This document shows, in pieces, positions 1-8,599 of a stretch of 64,000 nucleotides of DNA (position 1 is its first letter; each line of letters starts with the position of its first letter). The position numbers and the translations under genes were made by a program. The notes under the pieces were generated by a model. It was not told the origin of the DNA, did no database searches, and worked only from the letters and a program-made list of their open reading frames with translations. The DNA lies in assembly GCA_035623985.1 (NCBI GenBank), contig DASPSJ010000059.1, positions 45,960 to 109,959 of the forward strand, read 5' to 3'. Source of the DNA: DAHUYF01 sp035623985. Lineage in GTDB: Bacteria > Pseudomonadota > Alphaproteobacteria > ATCC43930 > CGMCC-115725.

Positions 1-113
1 TGCGGCAGCGCGATGATGGCGCGATCGTTGAAAAGGTTGAAAAGGAAAGGCTCGATGGCCTCCGGCCGGTCGGGACCGCCGAGATTGAGCAACACCACCG
101 CGACCCGGCTCAC
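1..113 (-). CDS. hemH: Ferrochelatase, N-terminal fragment (cut by window edge)
   Basis: The reverse strand reads 37 codons from a GTG at 113-111. They begin V-S-R-V-A-V-V-L-L-N-L-G-G-P, the typical ferrochelatase N-terminus, and are followed by a PFLFNLFNDRAII-type stretch also typical of the family. Ferrochelatase inserts Fe2+ into protoporphyrin IX, the last step of haem synthesis. The start overlaps the hemE stop as GTGA, so the two genes are translationally coupled. The rest of the gene lies outside the window. Confidence 0.9.
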   Translation of the reverse strand, partial: MSRVAVVLLNLGGPDRPEAIEPFLFNLFNDRAIIALP

Positions 114-1213
114 GGCAGCACAAGCGGCTGGCGCAGCGCCGTCACCAGCGCCGCCACATGCTCGACCGGCGTCTCCGGCACGATGCCATGGCCAAGATTG
201 AACACGAACGGACCCCCGCCCAGCGCGCGGCGAATCGCCGTCACGCTCTCCATCATCGCCGCGCCGCCCGCCGCCAGCAACAGCGGGTCGAGATTGCCTT
301 GCACCGGCCCGATCGATTGCAACGTCTTGCGCGCGATCTCTACCGGCACGGCGCTGTCGAGGCCGAGCGCATCGACGCTGCTTTCGCTGAAATAGGCGCG
401 GTACATCAACCCGGCCCCGCGGGGAAAGCCGATCACCGGCACATGCGGATGCGTCTGCTTGAGCGCCGCCACGATGCGCCGCGTCGGCGCGATCACCCAG
501 CGGCGGAACGCCGCTTCCGGCAGTATGCCGGCCCAGCTATCGAAGAGCTGCACCACCTCGGCGCCGGCGGCGATCTGGCCGGCGAGGTAAAGGATCGTCG
601 CTTCCGTCACCCGGTCGATCAGCGTGCCGAACCCTTCGGGATCGGCAAAGGCCCAGCCCTTGACCGCGGCAAAATCCCGGCTGCCGCCGCCTTCGACCAT
701 ATAACAGGCCATCGTCCAAGGCGCTCCGGCAAAGCCGATCAATGCCGTTTGCGCCGGCAGCGACGCGGCGACGCGAGCAACCGTCTCACGGACTGGCGCT
801 ACCCGCCCGGCAAAACCATCGAGCGACAGCCCTTGAACCGCCTCGACCGAGCGTATCGGCGTCAGCACCGGTCCTTCGCCTTCGCGGAAGCCCACGCTTT
901 GGCCAAGCCCATGCGCCACGACGAGGATATCCGAGAACAGGATCACCGCATCGAGACCAAAGCGCCGTACTGGCTGCAAGGTCGCTTCAGAAGCAAGCGC
1001 CGGCGAGAAGCAGAGGTCGAGGAAACCCGGCACGCGCTGGCGCAACGCACGGTACTCGGGCAAGTACCGCCCTGCCTGCCGCATCAGCCAGACCGGAGGC
1101 AGCGCCAGCGTCTCCCCGGCCAACACTCGCAGCAGCGGCTTGCCTTGCTTCTCCGGCGATAACCCCATCAAGCCTTGCGGTCCCCCCGAGGTGCTTCTGA
1201 CCCTTTCCTTCAT
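110..1213 (-). CDS. hemE: Uroporphyrinogen decarboxylase
   Basis: Decarboxylates the four acetate side chains of uroporphyrinogen III to give coproporphyrinogen III in cytosolic haem synthesis. The 367-residue protein has the family signature WLMRQAGRYLPEYR near residue 42 and the conserved GFAGAPWT and FNLGHGI blocks. The family is usually about 340-350 residues, and homology begins at KPLLRVLAGE, so the ATG at 1168 (residue 16) is a plausible alternative start. It is followed by hemH with a GTGA overlap. It is divergent from ppsR across a 395-bp spacer, the arrangement known at several alphaproteobacterial origins. Confidence 0.95.
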   Translation of the reverse strand: MKERVRSTSGGPQGLMGLSPEKQGKPLLRVLAGETLALPPVWLMRQAGRYLPEYRALRQRVPGFLDLCFSPALASEATLQPVRRFGLDAVILFSDILVVAHGLGQSVGFREGEGPVLTPIRSVEAVQGLSLDGFAGRVAPVRETVARVAASLPAQTALIGFAGAPWTMACYMVEGGGSRDFAAVKGWAFADPEGFGTLIDRVTEATILYLAGQIAAGAEVVQLFDSWAGILPEAAFRRWVIAPTRRIVAALKQTHPHVPVIGFPRGAGLMYRAYFSESSVDALGLDSAVPVEIARKTLQSIGPVQGNLDPLLLAAGGAAMMESVTAIRRALGGGPFVFNLGHGIVPETPVEHVAALVTALRQPLVLP

Positions 1214-1608
1214 GGCGTCTCTTAGCTCTTCTTTTTAGGAATCTAAAGGTAGTGGTAGGAAGCTGGGGCCGGGAAAGCGGGGATTGATTCTTTCCGCTCT
1301 ATCATCCAACGCAAGTCTTGCCTCGCCTGTATAGAGTGCCGGGACGGTGTATAAGACGGGGACGGGTGAGGGTAATGGGGCTTTGACAGCGAGTCGTGCA
1401 TGAAGGCGAATGAGGTGCGAAGCGGGGATGGTCGATCCGGCACGGCAGGTTGTCCCGGACTCGCGCGCAATGTCGTGAACTTGTCTCGAAGAGGATGGCG
1501 CTGCGCCTTCGGCGAAGCCGAGTGGGGACTGAATCGGCCGGCACGGGCAAGCGGGGGATATGTCGAAAGTTTGCCGCGTCTTTTCCACGGTGTTGTAGGG
1601 ACAAGTCG
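1214..1608. other. hemE-ppsR divergent spacer; positional candidate for oriC
   Basis: In Caulobacter and Rickettsia the chromosome origin lies between hemE and the DUF299 (ppsR) gene, and the same divergent pair with the same downstream genes is seen here. The spacer holds no convincing gene. I found no exact DnaA box (TTATCCACA or its complement); the closest is TTTTCCACG at 1581-1589, with two mismatches. There is no obvious AT-rich unwinding tract. A TTGACA hexamer sits at 1383-1388 facing ppsR, without a good -10 partner. The call rests on synteny. Confidence 0.5.
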
Positions 1609-2427
1609 ATGACACGTTTCCATCTTCACCTCGTTTCCGATGCCACCGGCGATACCGTGCATTCGGTGGCGCGCGCCTGCCTCGTGCAGTTCGAAGGCGC
1701 CGAGGCGATCGAGCATATCTGGTCGATGGTGCGCACCAAGAACCAGGTGGAGCGGGTGATCGCGGGCGTTTCCGCCAATCCCGGCGTGGTGCTCTATACC
1801 CTTGTCAACGAAACCCTGCGCGCGCCGCTGGTCGAGGGCTGCCGCAAGCTGCAAGTGCCGGCGATTCCCGTGCTCGATCCGGTCATCGGCGCGCTTGCCA
1901 CCTTTCTCGGCCGCCAGAGCCGCGGCTTGCCGGGCCAGCAGCACCTGCTCGACACCGAATATTTTCAGCGTATCGACGCCATGACCTTCGCCCTCAATCA
2001 TGACGATGGCCAATCCCTCTGGGCGATCAACGAGGCCGACGTCATTCTGGTTGGCGTCTCCCGCACTTCGAAGACGCCGACCTGCATCTATCTCGCCAAC
2101 CGCGGCGTCAAGGCGGCGAATGTGCCGGTGGTGCCCGGCCTGCCGCTGCCGCCCGAGCTTTTCGCCGCCACGAAGCCGCTGATCGTCGGCCTCACCAACG
2201 ACCCCGAGCGCCTCATCCAGGTGCGGCGCAACCGCCTCAGCATGCTGCACCAGGACGAGAGCACTCTCTACACGGACATCGAGGCGGTGCACCAGGAAGT
2301 CGCGTTGGCGCGTCGCGTCTTTGCTGAGCATCACTGGCCGGTGATCGATGTAAGCCGCCGGTCGATCGAGGAGACCGCGGCTGCGGTTCTCAAGCTGGTC
2401 GCCCGCCGCCAGGCCCGGCACAAATGA
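1609..2427 (+). CDS. ppsR: Pyruvate, phosphate dikinase regulatory protein (DUF299)
   Basis: Bifunctional ADP-dependent kinase and Pi-dependent pyrophosphorylase that switches pyruvate phosphate dikinase or PEP synthetase off and on. I take the start at MTRFHLHLVSDATGDT (ATG 1609, with AGGGA upstream), giving 272 residues, the family norm. The reading frame stays open upstream, but that part has no family homology. The nucleotide-binding loop GVSRTSKTPT is present near residue 147. The stop overlaps the maf start as ATGA. It stands first in the ppsR-maf-aroE-coaE-dnaQ run. Confidence 0.93.
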   Translation: MTRFHLHLVSDATGDTVHSVARACLVQFEGAEAIEHIWSMVRTKNQVERVIAGVSANPGVVLYTLVNETLRAPLVEGCRKLQVPAIPVLDPVIGALATFLGRQSRGLPGQQHLLDTEYFQRIDAMTFALNHDDGQSLWAINEADVILVGVSRTSKTPTCIYLANRGVKAANVPVVPGLPLPPELFAATKPLIVGLTNDPERLIQVRRNRLSMLHQDESTLYTDIEAVHQEVALARRVFAEHHWPVIDVSRRSIEETAAAVLKLVARRQARHK

Positions 2428-3020
2428 GTTCCCTCGTCCTTGCTTCGGCGAGCCGTATTCGCGCTCTGCTGCTGGAACGCGCCGGCCTTGCCGTCGTCTG
2501 CGATCCCGCCGGCCTCGACGAGGCCGAGATCAAGGCCGCTTTCCGCCGCGACGGAAGCGACGCCGCGGGCTGCGCCATGGCGCTGGCCGAGGCCAAGGCG
2601 TCGCGCGTCGCGCCGCGTCATCCCGGAGCGCTCGTCATCGGCGCCGACCAGCTTCTGGTTTGCGGCGAGGCTTGGCTCGACAAGCCTTCCGACCTCGCCG
2701 AGGCGCGCCGCCAGCTTTGCAGCCTGCGCGGCCGGCGGCATGAGCTCGTCACCGCCGTCGCGCTGCGACGCGACGACGCGTTGCTGTGGCGGCGCATCGA
2801 GCGCCCGGTCCTGGTCATGCGCGATTTCTCCGATGCGTTCCTCGACGCCTATCTCGCCTCGGCCGGTCCCGGGGCGCTGGCCTCGGCCGGCGCCTATCAG
2901 CTCGAAGCCACGGGGGTGCAGCTTTTCGCCCGTGTCGAGGGCGACTACTTCACGATCCTGGGTTTGCCGTTGCTGCCGCTGCTCGATTGCCTGCGCGGCC
3001 TGGGCGCGCTCGCCGCATGA
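2424..3020 (+). CDS. maf: Maf/YceF-like nucleoside triphosphate pyrophosphatase
   Basis: Maf-family house-cleaning enzyme that hydrolyses non-canonical nucleoside triphosphates to monophosphates. The 198-residue protein has the N-terminal LVLASASRIRALLL motif, the GADQLL block near residue 73 and the AGAYQLEATG block near residue 154. Substrate preference (m7GTP or dTTP/UTP types) cannot be decided by eye. It is coupled by ATGA overlaps to ppsR upstream and aroE downstream. Confidence 0.9.
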   Translation: MSSLVLASASRIRALLLERAGLAVVCDPAGLDEAEIKAAFRRDGSDAAGCAMALAEAKASRVAPRHPGALVIGADQLLVCGEAWLDKPSDLAEARRQLCSLRGRRHELVTAVALRRDDALLWRRIERPVLVMRDFSDAFLDAYLASAGPGALASAGAYQLEATGVQLFARVEGDYFTILGLPLLPLLDCLRGLGALAA

Positions 3021-3850
3021 AGCGCGCCGGCGTCATGGGCTGGCCGGTGGCGCAGTCGCGCTCGCCGGTGCTGCATCGCTTCTGGCTCGAGCACTATGGA
3101 ATCGAGGGCGATTACACGCTGCTGCCGGTGCCGCCCGAGGCGCTTGAGCGCGAATTGCGCGCCTTGGCCGGGCGCGGCTTTGCCGGCTGCAACCTTACCC
3201 TGCCGCACAAGGAGCCGTCGCTGGCGCTCCTCGATCGCGTCGATGCGACGGCGCGCCGCATCGGCGCCGTCAACACCGTGGTCGCCGCCGCCGATGGCGC
3301 GCTTGAAGGCAGCAACACCGACGCTTTCGGCTTCCATGCCAGTCTTGCCGCTGCCTTGCCCGGCTGGAGCGCCGCGTCCGGCCCGGCGGTGGTGCTCGGC
3401 GCCGGCGGCAGCGCGCGTGCCGTGGTGGCGGCGCTGCTCGATCACGGCGCGCCGGAGATCCGCCTGGTCAACCGCGGTAGCGCGCGCGCCGAGGCGCTGG
3501 CGGCGGCGCTCGGCGGGCGCATCGATATCCTGGCATGGGAGAGCCGTGCCGACGCGCTCGCCGGCGCGGCGCTTCTGGTCAACACCACCAGCCTCGGCAT
3601 GGCGGGCCAGCCGCCGCTCGATCTCGCGCTCGATGCCTTGCCGGAAGGCGCGGTGGTGAGCGACATCGTCTATGTGCCGCTGCGCACCGGGCTGCTCGCC
3701 GCGGCGCAGGCCCGCGGCAACCCCACCGTGGACGGCCTCGGCATGCTGCTCTATCAGGCACAGCCGGGCTTCGCCGCCTGGTTCGGCTTGTGGCCGGAGG
3801 TGAGCCCGGCGCTGCGCGCGCGCGTTCTTGCCAGCCTGGCGGCGCCATGA
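3017..3850 (+). CDS. aroE: Shikimate dehydrogenase
   Basis: NADPH-dependent reduction of 3-dehydroshikimate to shikimate in aromatic amino acid synthesis. The protein has 277 residues from ATG 3017 (MKRAGVMGWPVAQSRSP). Visible motifs are NLTLPHKE with the catalytic lysine, NTDAFGF with the conserved aspartate, and the dinucleotide-binding GAGGSARA. It overlaps maf and coaE by four bases on each side, so the whole run is probably one transcript. Confidence 0.95.
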   Translation: MKRAGVMGWPVAQSRSPVLHRFWLEHYGIEGDYTLLPVPPEALERELRALAGRGFAGCNLTLPHKEPSLALLDRVDATARRIGAVNTVVAAADGALEGSNTDAFGFHASLAAALPGWSAASGPAVVLGAGGSARAVVAALLDHGAPEIRLVNRGSARAEALAAALGGRIDILAWESRADALAGAALLVNTTSLGMAGQPPLDLALDALPEGAVVSDIVYVPLRTGLLAAAQARGNPTVDGLGMLLYQAQPGFAAWFGLWPEVSPALRARVLASLAAP

Positions 3851-4473
3851 TCGTCTTGGGCCTCACCGGCTCGGTCGGCATGGGCAAGAGCACCGCCGCC
3901 CTCATGCTGCGCCGCCTCGGCGTCGCCGTTCATGACAGCGACGGCGCGGTCCACCGCCTGCTGGCGCCGAAGGGAGCCGCGGTGGCCGCGGTGGCGGCGG
4001 CGTTTCCCGGCGTGCAGAGCCGCGAGGGCGGCATCGACCGCGCCCAGCTCGGCGCCCGCGTCTTCGCCGATCCCGCGGCGCTGCGGCGGTTGGAGCGCAT
4101 CCTCCATCCGCTGGTGCGGCAGAGCCAGCAGCGTTTTCTCGCGCGTGCGCGCGCCCGGCGGCTGAGGCTGGTCGTGCTCGACATTCCCTTGCTTTTCGAG
4201 ACCGGCGGCACGCGGCGTTGCGATGAGGTCGTCGTCGTCTCCGCTCCCGCCTTCCTCCAGCGCGCCCGCGTGCTGGCGCGTCCCGGCATGAGCGAAGCGC
4301 GCTTCAGCGCCATCCTGGCGCAGCAGGTGCCCGACGCGCATAAGCGCCGCCGCGCCGATCATGTCGTCCCCAGCGGCCTCGGCCGGGCCGTCACCTTCCG
4401 CCGCTTGAAACGCATCGTGGGCGGGATCAAATCGCCGCGATCAACCGAGCCTTGCCTCGACTCGCCGCGCTGA
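3847..4473 (+). CDS. coaE: Dephospho-CoA kinase
   Basis: Phosphorylates the 3' hydroxyl of dephospho-CoA, the last step of coenzyme A synthesis. It has 208 residues from ATG 3847. The P-loop GSVGMGKS lies at residues 8-15, followed by HDSDGAVH and DIPLLFETGG, both typical of CoaE. The last 25 or so residues are poorly conserved. The start overlaps the aroE stop as ATGA. Confidence 0.94.
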   Translation: MIVLGLTGSVGMGKSTAALMLRRLGVAVHDSDGAVHRLLAPKGAAVAAVAAAFPGVQSREGGIDRAQLGARVFADPAALRRLERILHPLVRQSQQRFLARARARRLRLVVLDIPLLFETGGTRRCDEVVVVSAPAFLQRARVLARPGMSEARFSAILAQQVPDAHKRRRADHVVPSGLGRAVTFRRLKRIVGGIKSPRSTEPCLDSPR

Positions 4474-4488
4474 GGCACACTCGCCGCC

Positions 4489-5163
4489 ATGCGCGAGATC
4501 GTGCTCGACACCGAGACCACCGGGCTTGACCCGGCGGACGGCCATCGCATCGTCGAGCTGGCCTGCATCGAGCTTTTCAACCATGTGCCGACCGGCCGCG
4601 CTTTCCACCGCTACGTCAATCCCGAGCGCGAGGTCGCGGCCGACGCGGTCGAGGTGCACGGGCTTACCGCCGAGATGCTGGCACAGCATCCGCCTTTTGC
4701 CGTCATCGCCGAGGAGTTCCTCGCCTTCATCGGCGGCGACCGGCTGGTCATCCACAACGCCGAGTTCGATTTGCGCTTTCTCAACGCCGAGCTGAAGCGC
4801 CTTGGCCGGCCGGCGCTCGCCGGCGAGGTCGAGGACACACTGCTGCTGGCAAGGAAGCGCTATCCCGGCGCGCCAGCGAGCCTCGACGCCCTCTGCCGCC
4901 GCTTCGCCATCGATCTCACCGCCCGCGCCAAGCATGGCGCCCGGCTCGATTGCGAGCTTCTCGCCGCGGTCTATCTCGAGCTGATCGGCGGCCGCCAGCC
5001 CGGGCTCGACCTGGCCGTCGCCGGCGTCGCCGGCGCTGCGCTCGATACGCTGGAACGTCCTTCCCGCCCGCCGCGCCCGCACGCGCCCAGCGCCGCGGAA
5101 AGCGCCGCCCATGCCGCGATGCTGGCGAAGCTCAAGGAGCCGCTCTGGACGCGCTCGGTCTAG
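4489..5163 (+). CDS. dnaQ: DNA polymerase III epsilon subunit (3'-5' proofreading exonuclease)
   Basis: Proofreading subunit of the replicative polymerase. The 224-residue DEDDh exonuclease shows Exo I DTETTG with D7 and E9, Exo II HNAEFD near residue 88, and Exo III as HGARLDCE with a conserved H and D. The C-terminal tail after about residue 170 is the region that contacts the polymerase alpha subunit. It lies 15 bp after coaE in the origin-proximal run and faces secB. Confidence 0.94.
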   Translation: MREIVLDTETTGLDPADGHRIVELACIELFNHVPTGRAFHRYVNPEREVAADAVEVHGLTAEMLAQHPPFAVIAEEFLAFIGGDRLVIHNAEFDLRFLNAELKRLGRPALAGEVEDTLLLARKRYPGAPASLDALCRRFAIDLTARAKHGARLDCELLAAVYLELIGGRQPGLDLAVAGVAGAALDTLERPSRPPRPHAPSAAESAAHAAMLAKLKEPLWTRSV

Positions 5164-5188
5164 GACGGTCTTGCGCGCCGCGGTTTTC

Positions 5189-5210
5189 GACAATGTCGTA
5201 TGACATTGTC
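5189..5210. repeat. Perfect 9-bp inverted repeat between convergent dnaQ and secB
   Basis: GACAATGTC at 5189-5197 and GACATTGTC at 5202-5210 flank a 4-base loop. It sits 26 bp after the dnaQ stop in the convergent gap. There is no T-run, so it is either a weak terminator or bidirectional end hairpin, or a protein-binding site. Confidence 0.5.
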
Positions 5211-5298
5211 CGATAGGGAGCAGGGCCGGGAAGAGCGGCTTTCGCGATGGCTTGCGCAATCGCCGGCGCCGCCGCGGATGAACGCGCTGCGCGCTTGC

Positions 5299-5790
5299 TC
5301 AGGCCGTCGCGACCGGGCTCGCGGCCTGCATCGCCTGCTGCCGGCGCAGCAGCTCCGCGAAATCGACGGGATGGAGCAGCAGCGGCGGAAAGCCGCCCTC
5401 GCGCGTGGCGTTGGCGACGATGCTGCGCGCGAAGGGGAAGAGCAGGCGCGGCGTCTCCACCAGCAGCATCGCCGCCAGATTCTCTTGCGGCACGTTGCGC
5501 ACCGTCACCACCGCGGCGTAGGCGAGCTCGGCGACGAACACCGCCTCGGCGGCGGCTTTCGCGTTGGCGTTGATGGTAAGCACCACCTCGTAGATGTCCT
5601 GGCCCAGCGCCTGCGCCTTGACGTCGACGCCGAGCTGCACCTCCGGCGGCTCTTTCTGCTGCATCAGGCTGTGCGGCGCGCGCGGGTTCTCGAAGGAGAA
5701 ATCCTTGATGTATTGCGCGTTGACGATGAGCTGCTGCGCGCTCGCGCCGTTGCCGCCCGGCATCGCCGCGCCGCCGTTCTGATCCGCCAT
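5299..5790 (-). CDS. secB: SecB protein-export chaperone
   Basis: Cytosolic tetrameric chaperone that keeps preproteins unfolded and hands them to SecA. It has 163 residues from ATG 5790, which is preceded by an excellent GAGGAGGGG. The frame is open a further 13 codons upstream, without family similarity. Conserved features are QYIKDFSFENP, the VAELAYAAVV strand, and FPPLLLHPVDFAELL near the C-terminus. The dnaQ-secB pairing is typical of origin-proximal alphaproteobacterial DNA. Confidence 0.93.
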   Translation of the reverse strand: MADQNGGAAMPGGNGASAQQLIVNAQYIKDFSFENPRAPHSLMQQKEPPEVQLGVDVKAQALGQDIYEVVLTINANAKAAAEAVFVAELAYAAVVTVRNVPQENLAAMLLVETPRLLFPFARSIVANATREGGFPPLLLHPVDFAELLRRQQAMQAASPVATA

Positions 5791-6070
5791 GAGCGCCCCT
5801 CCTCGACCCCGATGGCCGCTGGCTAGCACGGATGCATCAGGCGCACAACCCTCGCCGCGGCGCGGGATTATGTGACGGACCCGTGGCGCGTGCGGAGCGT
5901 TCCGTCGTTAACCCTTCACGCGCCGGCATGGCGGCCGGCCGAGGCGCTTGGCGGAAGCCGCCGAGGGGGAATCCGCGCGGAAAGCCCGGGCCGCCGCCCT
6001 CGCGCTTGCTCTTTCCCCGGTTCGAGCCTATGTACGAGGGGGCGCGTGGCTCCTATTCCGGTTGAGATCG

Positions 6071-6733
6071 ATGGGCGACGGCTATCAATTCCTCGATATC
6101 GTCGTGTTTGCGGTGGTCGCGGGCTTGCTGGTGCTGCGCCTGCGCAGCGTCCTCGGCCGGCGCACCGGCAATGAGCGCCGCCGCGACCCCTTCGCGCCGC
6201 CGCCGGCCGGCGCGACTCCGCCGGAGAAGGTCGTGCCGTTGCCCCTGGGGCGCGATCGCCCGCCGCCCGCCGGGGCGTCTCCACAGCCCGCGGCCGGCGT
6301 CGCCGCCCTCAAAGCCGCGGACAAGAGCTTCGATGAAACGCATTTCCTCGCCGGCGCGCGCGGCGCCTTCGAGATCATCGTCAACGCCTTCGCCAAGGGC
6401 GACGCGGCGGCGCTGCAGCCGCTGCTCAGCGACCAGGTCTTTGCTTCGTTCACCCAGGCGATCGCCGCGCGCCGGGCGCAGCACGAGACGCTCGAGACCA
6501 ACCTGCTCGGCCTCAAGGCGGTGGAGATCGCCGATGCCGGACAGGACGGCACCATCGCCCACGTCACGGTGAAGTTCGTCTCCGAGCAGATGAATGTGAC
6601 CCGCGCCGCCGACGGCTCGGTGGTGGAAGGCCATCCCGATCAGGTCGAGGAGAAGACCGATCTCTGGACCTTCGCCCGGCCGCTGCGCTCGCGCGATCCC
6701 AATTGGACGCTCGTTGCCACGCACAGCCCGTAA
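6071..6733 (+). CDS. Tim44-like domain protein, N-terminally membrane-anchored
   Basis: The 220-residue protein starts at ATG 6071 (MGDGYQFLDIVVFAVVAGLL) with one membrane segment at about 5-22. A proline- and arginine-rich linker follows, then a Tim44-like domain from about residue 85 to the end. The mitochondrial homologue tethers Hsp70 at the import pore; the bacterial proteins are associated with the inner membrane and their role is less clear. It is divergent from secB and its stop lies inside mltA, whose TTG start is 20 bp upstream. Confidence 0.85.
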   Translation: MGDGYQFLDIVVFAVVAGLLVLRLRSVLGRRTGNERRRDPFAPPPAGATPPEKVVPLPLGRDRPPPAGASPQPAAGVAALKAADKSFDETHFLAGARGAFEIIVNAFAKGDAAALQPLLSDQVFASFTQAIAARRAQHETLETNLLGLKAVEIADAGQDGTIAHVTVKFVSEQMNVTRAADGSVVEGHPDQVEEKTDLWTFARPLRSRDPNWTLVATHSP

Positions 6734-7856
6734 CGGGACGGCTGCCGCCCTCCTCCTGCTGTCGCTCTTTGCTTGCACGCCGCGTCCGCCGCCGCCCGAT
6801 CGCCTGAGCCTCGCGCCGGCGGGTTTTTCCGATCTCGAGGAGTGGCGGCAGGATAAGCCGCAGGCGGCGCTTGCGGCCTTTGCTCGCTCCTGCGCCGTGC
6901 TGTTGAAAGCGCCGGCCGCCGCCTCGCTTGGCGTCGCCGGCGCCGCCGCCGCCTGGCAGGCGCCCTGCGCAGCGCTGCCGTCGGCGCCCGATGCCGCGGC
7001 GGCGCAGGGGTTCTTCGAGACCTGGTTCCGGCCCTGGCGGGCGAGCAATAACGGCGTCGCCGAGGGCCTCTTCACCGGCTATTACGAGCCGGAGCTCGAC
7101 GGCGCGCGCCGGCCGGGCGGCGCCTTCACCACGCCGCTGCTCAGCCGCCCCCCTGATCTCGTCATGGTCGAGCTTGGCCTTTTCCGTCCGGCCTGGCGCG
7201 GCGAGCGCATCGCCGGCCGCGTCGTCGACGGCGGGCTCAAGCCCTATGAGAGCCGCGCCGCGATCGAGCAGGGGGCGCTCGACCGCTATCACCTTGCCTT
7301 TCTCTGGGTCGATGATCCCGTCGCCGCCTTCTTCCTGCAAATCCAAGGCTCGGGCCGCGTGCGCCTGCCCGATGGCGGCCTCGTGCGCGTCGGCTATGAC
7401 GGGCAGAACGGCCAGCCCTATGTGGCCATCGGCAAGCTGCTGGTGGATCGCGGCGAGCTTGCCGCCGATGACGTCTCGATGCAGGCGATCCGCGCCTGGA
7501 TCAAGGCGCATCCCGAGGCGGGCAAGGCGCTGATGGCGGAGAACCCTTCCTATGTCTTTTTTCGCGAGATCGCCGGCGACGGGCCGGTCGGCAGCGAGGG
7601 GGTGGTGCTCACCCCCGGCCGCAGCCTTGCCGTCGATCGCAGTTTCGTGCCGCTGGGCGTGCCGGTCTTCCTCGATGCCGGTCCCGGGCTGCGGCGGTTG
7701 ATGGTGGCGCAGGATACCGGCGGCGCGATTCGCGGGCCGGTGCGCGGCGACGTCTTCTGGGGCGCCGGCGCCGAGGCCGAAGCGCGCGCCGGCGCGATGC
7801 GCGCGCGGGGCGTTTACTATCTTCTATTGCCGAAGGACGTGGCTCCCGCGTCGTGA
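6714..7856 (+). CDS. mltA: Membrane-bound lytic murein transglycosylase A (lipoprotein)
   Basis: Cleaves the MurNAc-GlcNAc bond of peptidoglycan, forming 1,6-anhydro-MurNAc. The 380-residue protein starts at a TTG and has a short signal peptide with lipobox LFAC (lipid-attached Cys21). The MltA domain carries FTGYYEPELDG near residue 120. A C-terminal 3D domain carries PGRSLAVDRSFVPLG and AQDTGGAI with its conserved aspartates. It overlaps the Tim44-like gene by 20 bp and is probably translated with it. Confidence 0.92.
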   Translation: MPRTARNGTAAALLLLSLFACTPRPPPPDRLSLAPAGFSDLEEWRQDKPQAALAAFARSCAVLLKAPAAASLGVAGAAAAWQAPCAALPSAPDAAAAQGFFETWFRPWRASNNGVAEGLFTGYYEPELDGARRPGGAFTTPLLSRPPDLVMVELGLFRPAWRGERIAGRVVDGGLKPYESRAAIEQGALDRYHLAFLWVDDPVAAFFLQIQGSGRVRLPDGGLVRVGYDGQNGQPYVAIGKLLVDRGELAADDVSMQAIRAWIKAHPEAGKALMAENPSYVFFREIAGDGPVGSEGVVLTPGRSLAVDRSFVPLGVPVFLDAGPGLRRLMVAQDTGGAIRGPVRGDVFWGAGAEAEARAGAMRARGVYYLLLPKDVAPAS

Positions 7857-8030
7857 CGGTTGTGCGATTGTGGCGGGATCGAGGCGAAGCGCCATTCGCG
7901 AAAATGTGTGCAAATTGATCTGGCACCGGCCGCGGGAAATAGAGTATCGCATCATTCGTTGTCTCACTGGGCCGCTGCTTGCCGCCGGCAAGGGAACGGC
8001 CCAACGGATAGAGCCCCGAGGAACCATTCG

Positions 8031-8525
8031 ATGACGACGCGCATGCACTTCGTGGCCGCGCTGCTGACGCTGGCCTTGGCCGCTCCGGTAGCGCCGGCAA
8101 TCGCCGACGAGCACCACGATCGCCATGAAGAGCATCATGCCTATCATGATTTTCACGGGCATGATTTCCGCCACTTCACGCCCTTCGAGCTGGAGCTTTG
8201 GCACCACGGCGGCTGGGTGCATGATTGGTATGGCGGCCGGTACGGCTGGTGGTGGGTCGTCGACGGCTATTGGTACTGGTATCCGGAGCCGATCTATCCC
8301 TTTCCGACCTATGTGCCGCCGGCGCCGCCGCCGGTGGCAGTCGTGGTGCCGGGGGCGCCGGTCCCGCCGCCGGCCCCGGTGGTTGTCGCGCCGCCTCCGC
8401 CTCCGCCGGCGCCGACGGGACAACCGCCGGTCGAGTTCTGGTATTATTGCGACGACAGCAGAGCCTATTACCCCTATGTCAGCACCTGTAACAGTCCCTG
8501 GCGGCAAGTGCCGGCGACCCGCTGA
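8031..8525 (+). CDS. Secreted proline/tyrosine-rich protein with C-terminal WYYC motif
   Basis: The 164-residue protein starts at ATG 8031, with GAGGAA upstream. An N-terminal signal peptide ends near ALAAPVAPAIA (about residue 24). A histidine-rich segment, a Trp/Tyr-rich segment and a proline-rich stretch follow. The C-terminus carries WYYCDDSRAYYPYVSTC and ends WRQVPATR. The same tail, with two spaced cysteines, closes the next gene, so the domains are paralogous. Probably periplasmic or cell-surface; function unknown. Confidence 0.75.
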   Translation: MTTRMHFVAALLTLALAAPVAPAIADEHHDRHEEHHAYHDFHGHDFRHFTPFELELWHHGGWVHDWYGGRYGWWWVVDGYWYWYPEPIYPFPTYVPPAPPPVAVVVPGAPVPPPAPVVVAPPPPPPAPTGQPPVEFWYYCDDSRAYYPYVSTCNSPWRQVPATR

Positions 8526-8599
8526 CGGGGAGAAAATCGGCGGTATCGTCGTATAATGGTCATGTCCCACAAATCGCCACCGACTCCTGGAGGAGGAAG

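Noticed and set aside
158..1162. 334-codon plus-strand open frame opposite hemE
   Set aside because: hemE is certain by motif and synteny; the antisense translation shows no family features.
1235..2421. Minus-strand open frames spanning the hemE-ppsR spacer and ppsR
   Set aside because: They cover the spacer only because stop codons are rare in GC-rich DNA; no motif, and they are antisense to ppsR.
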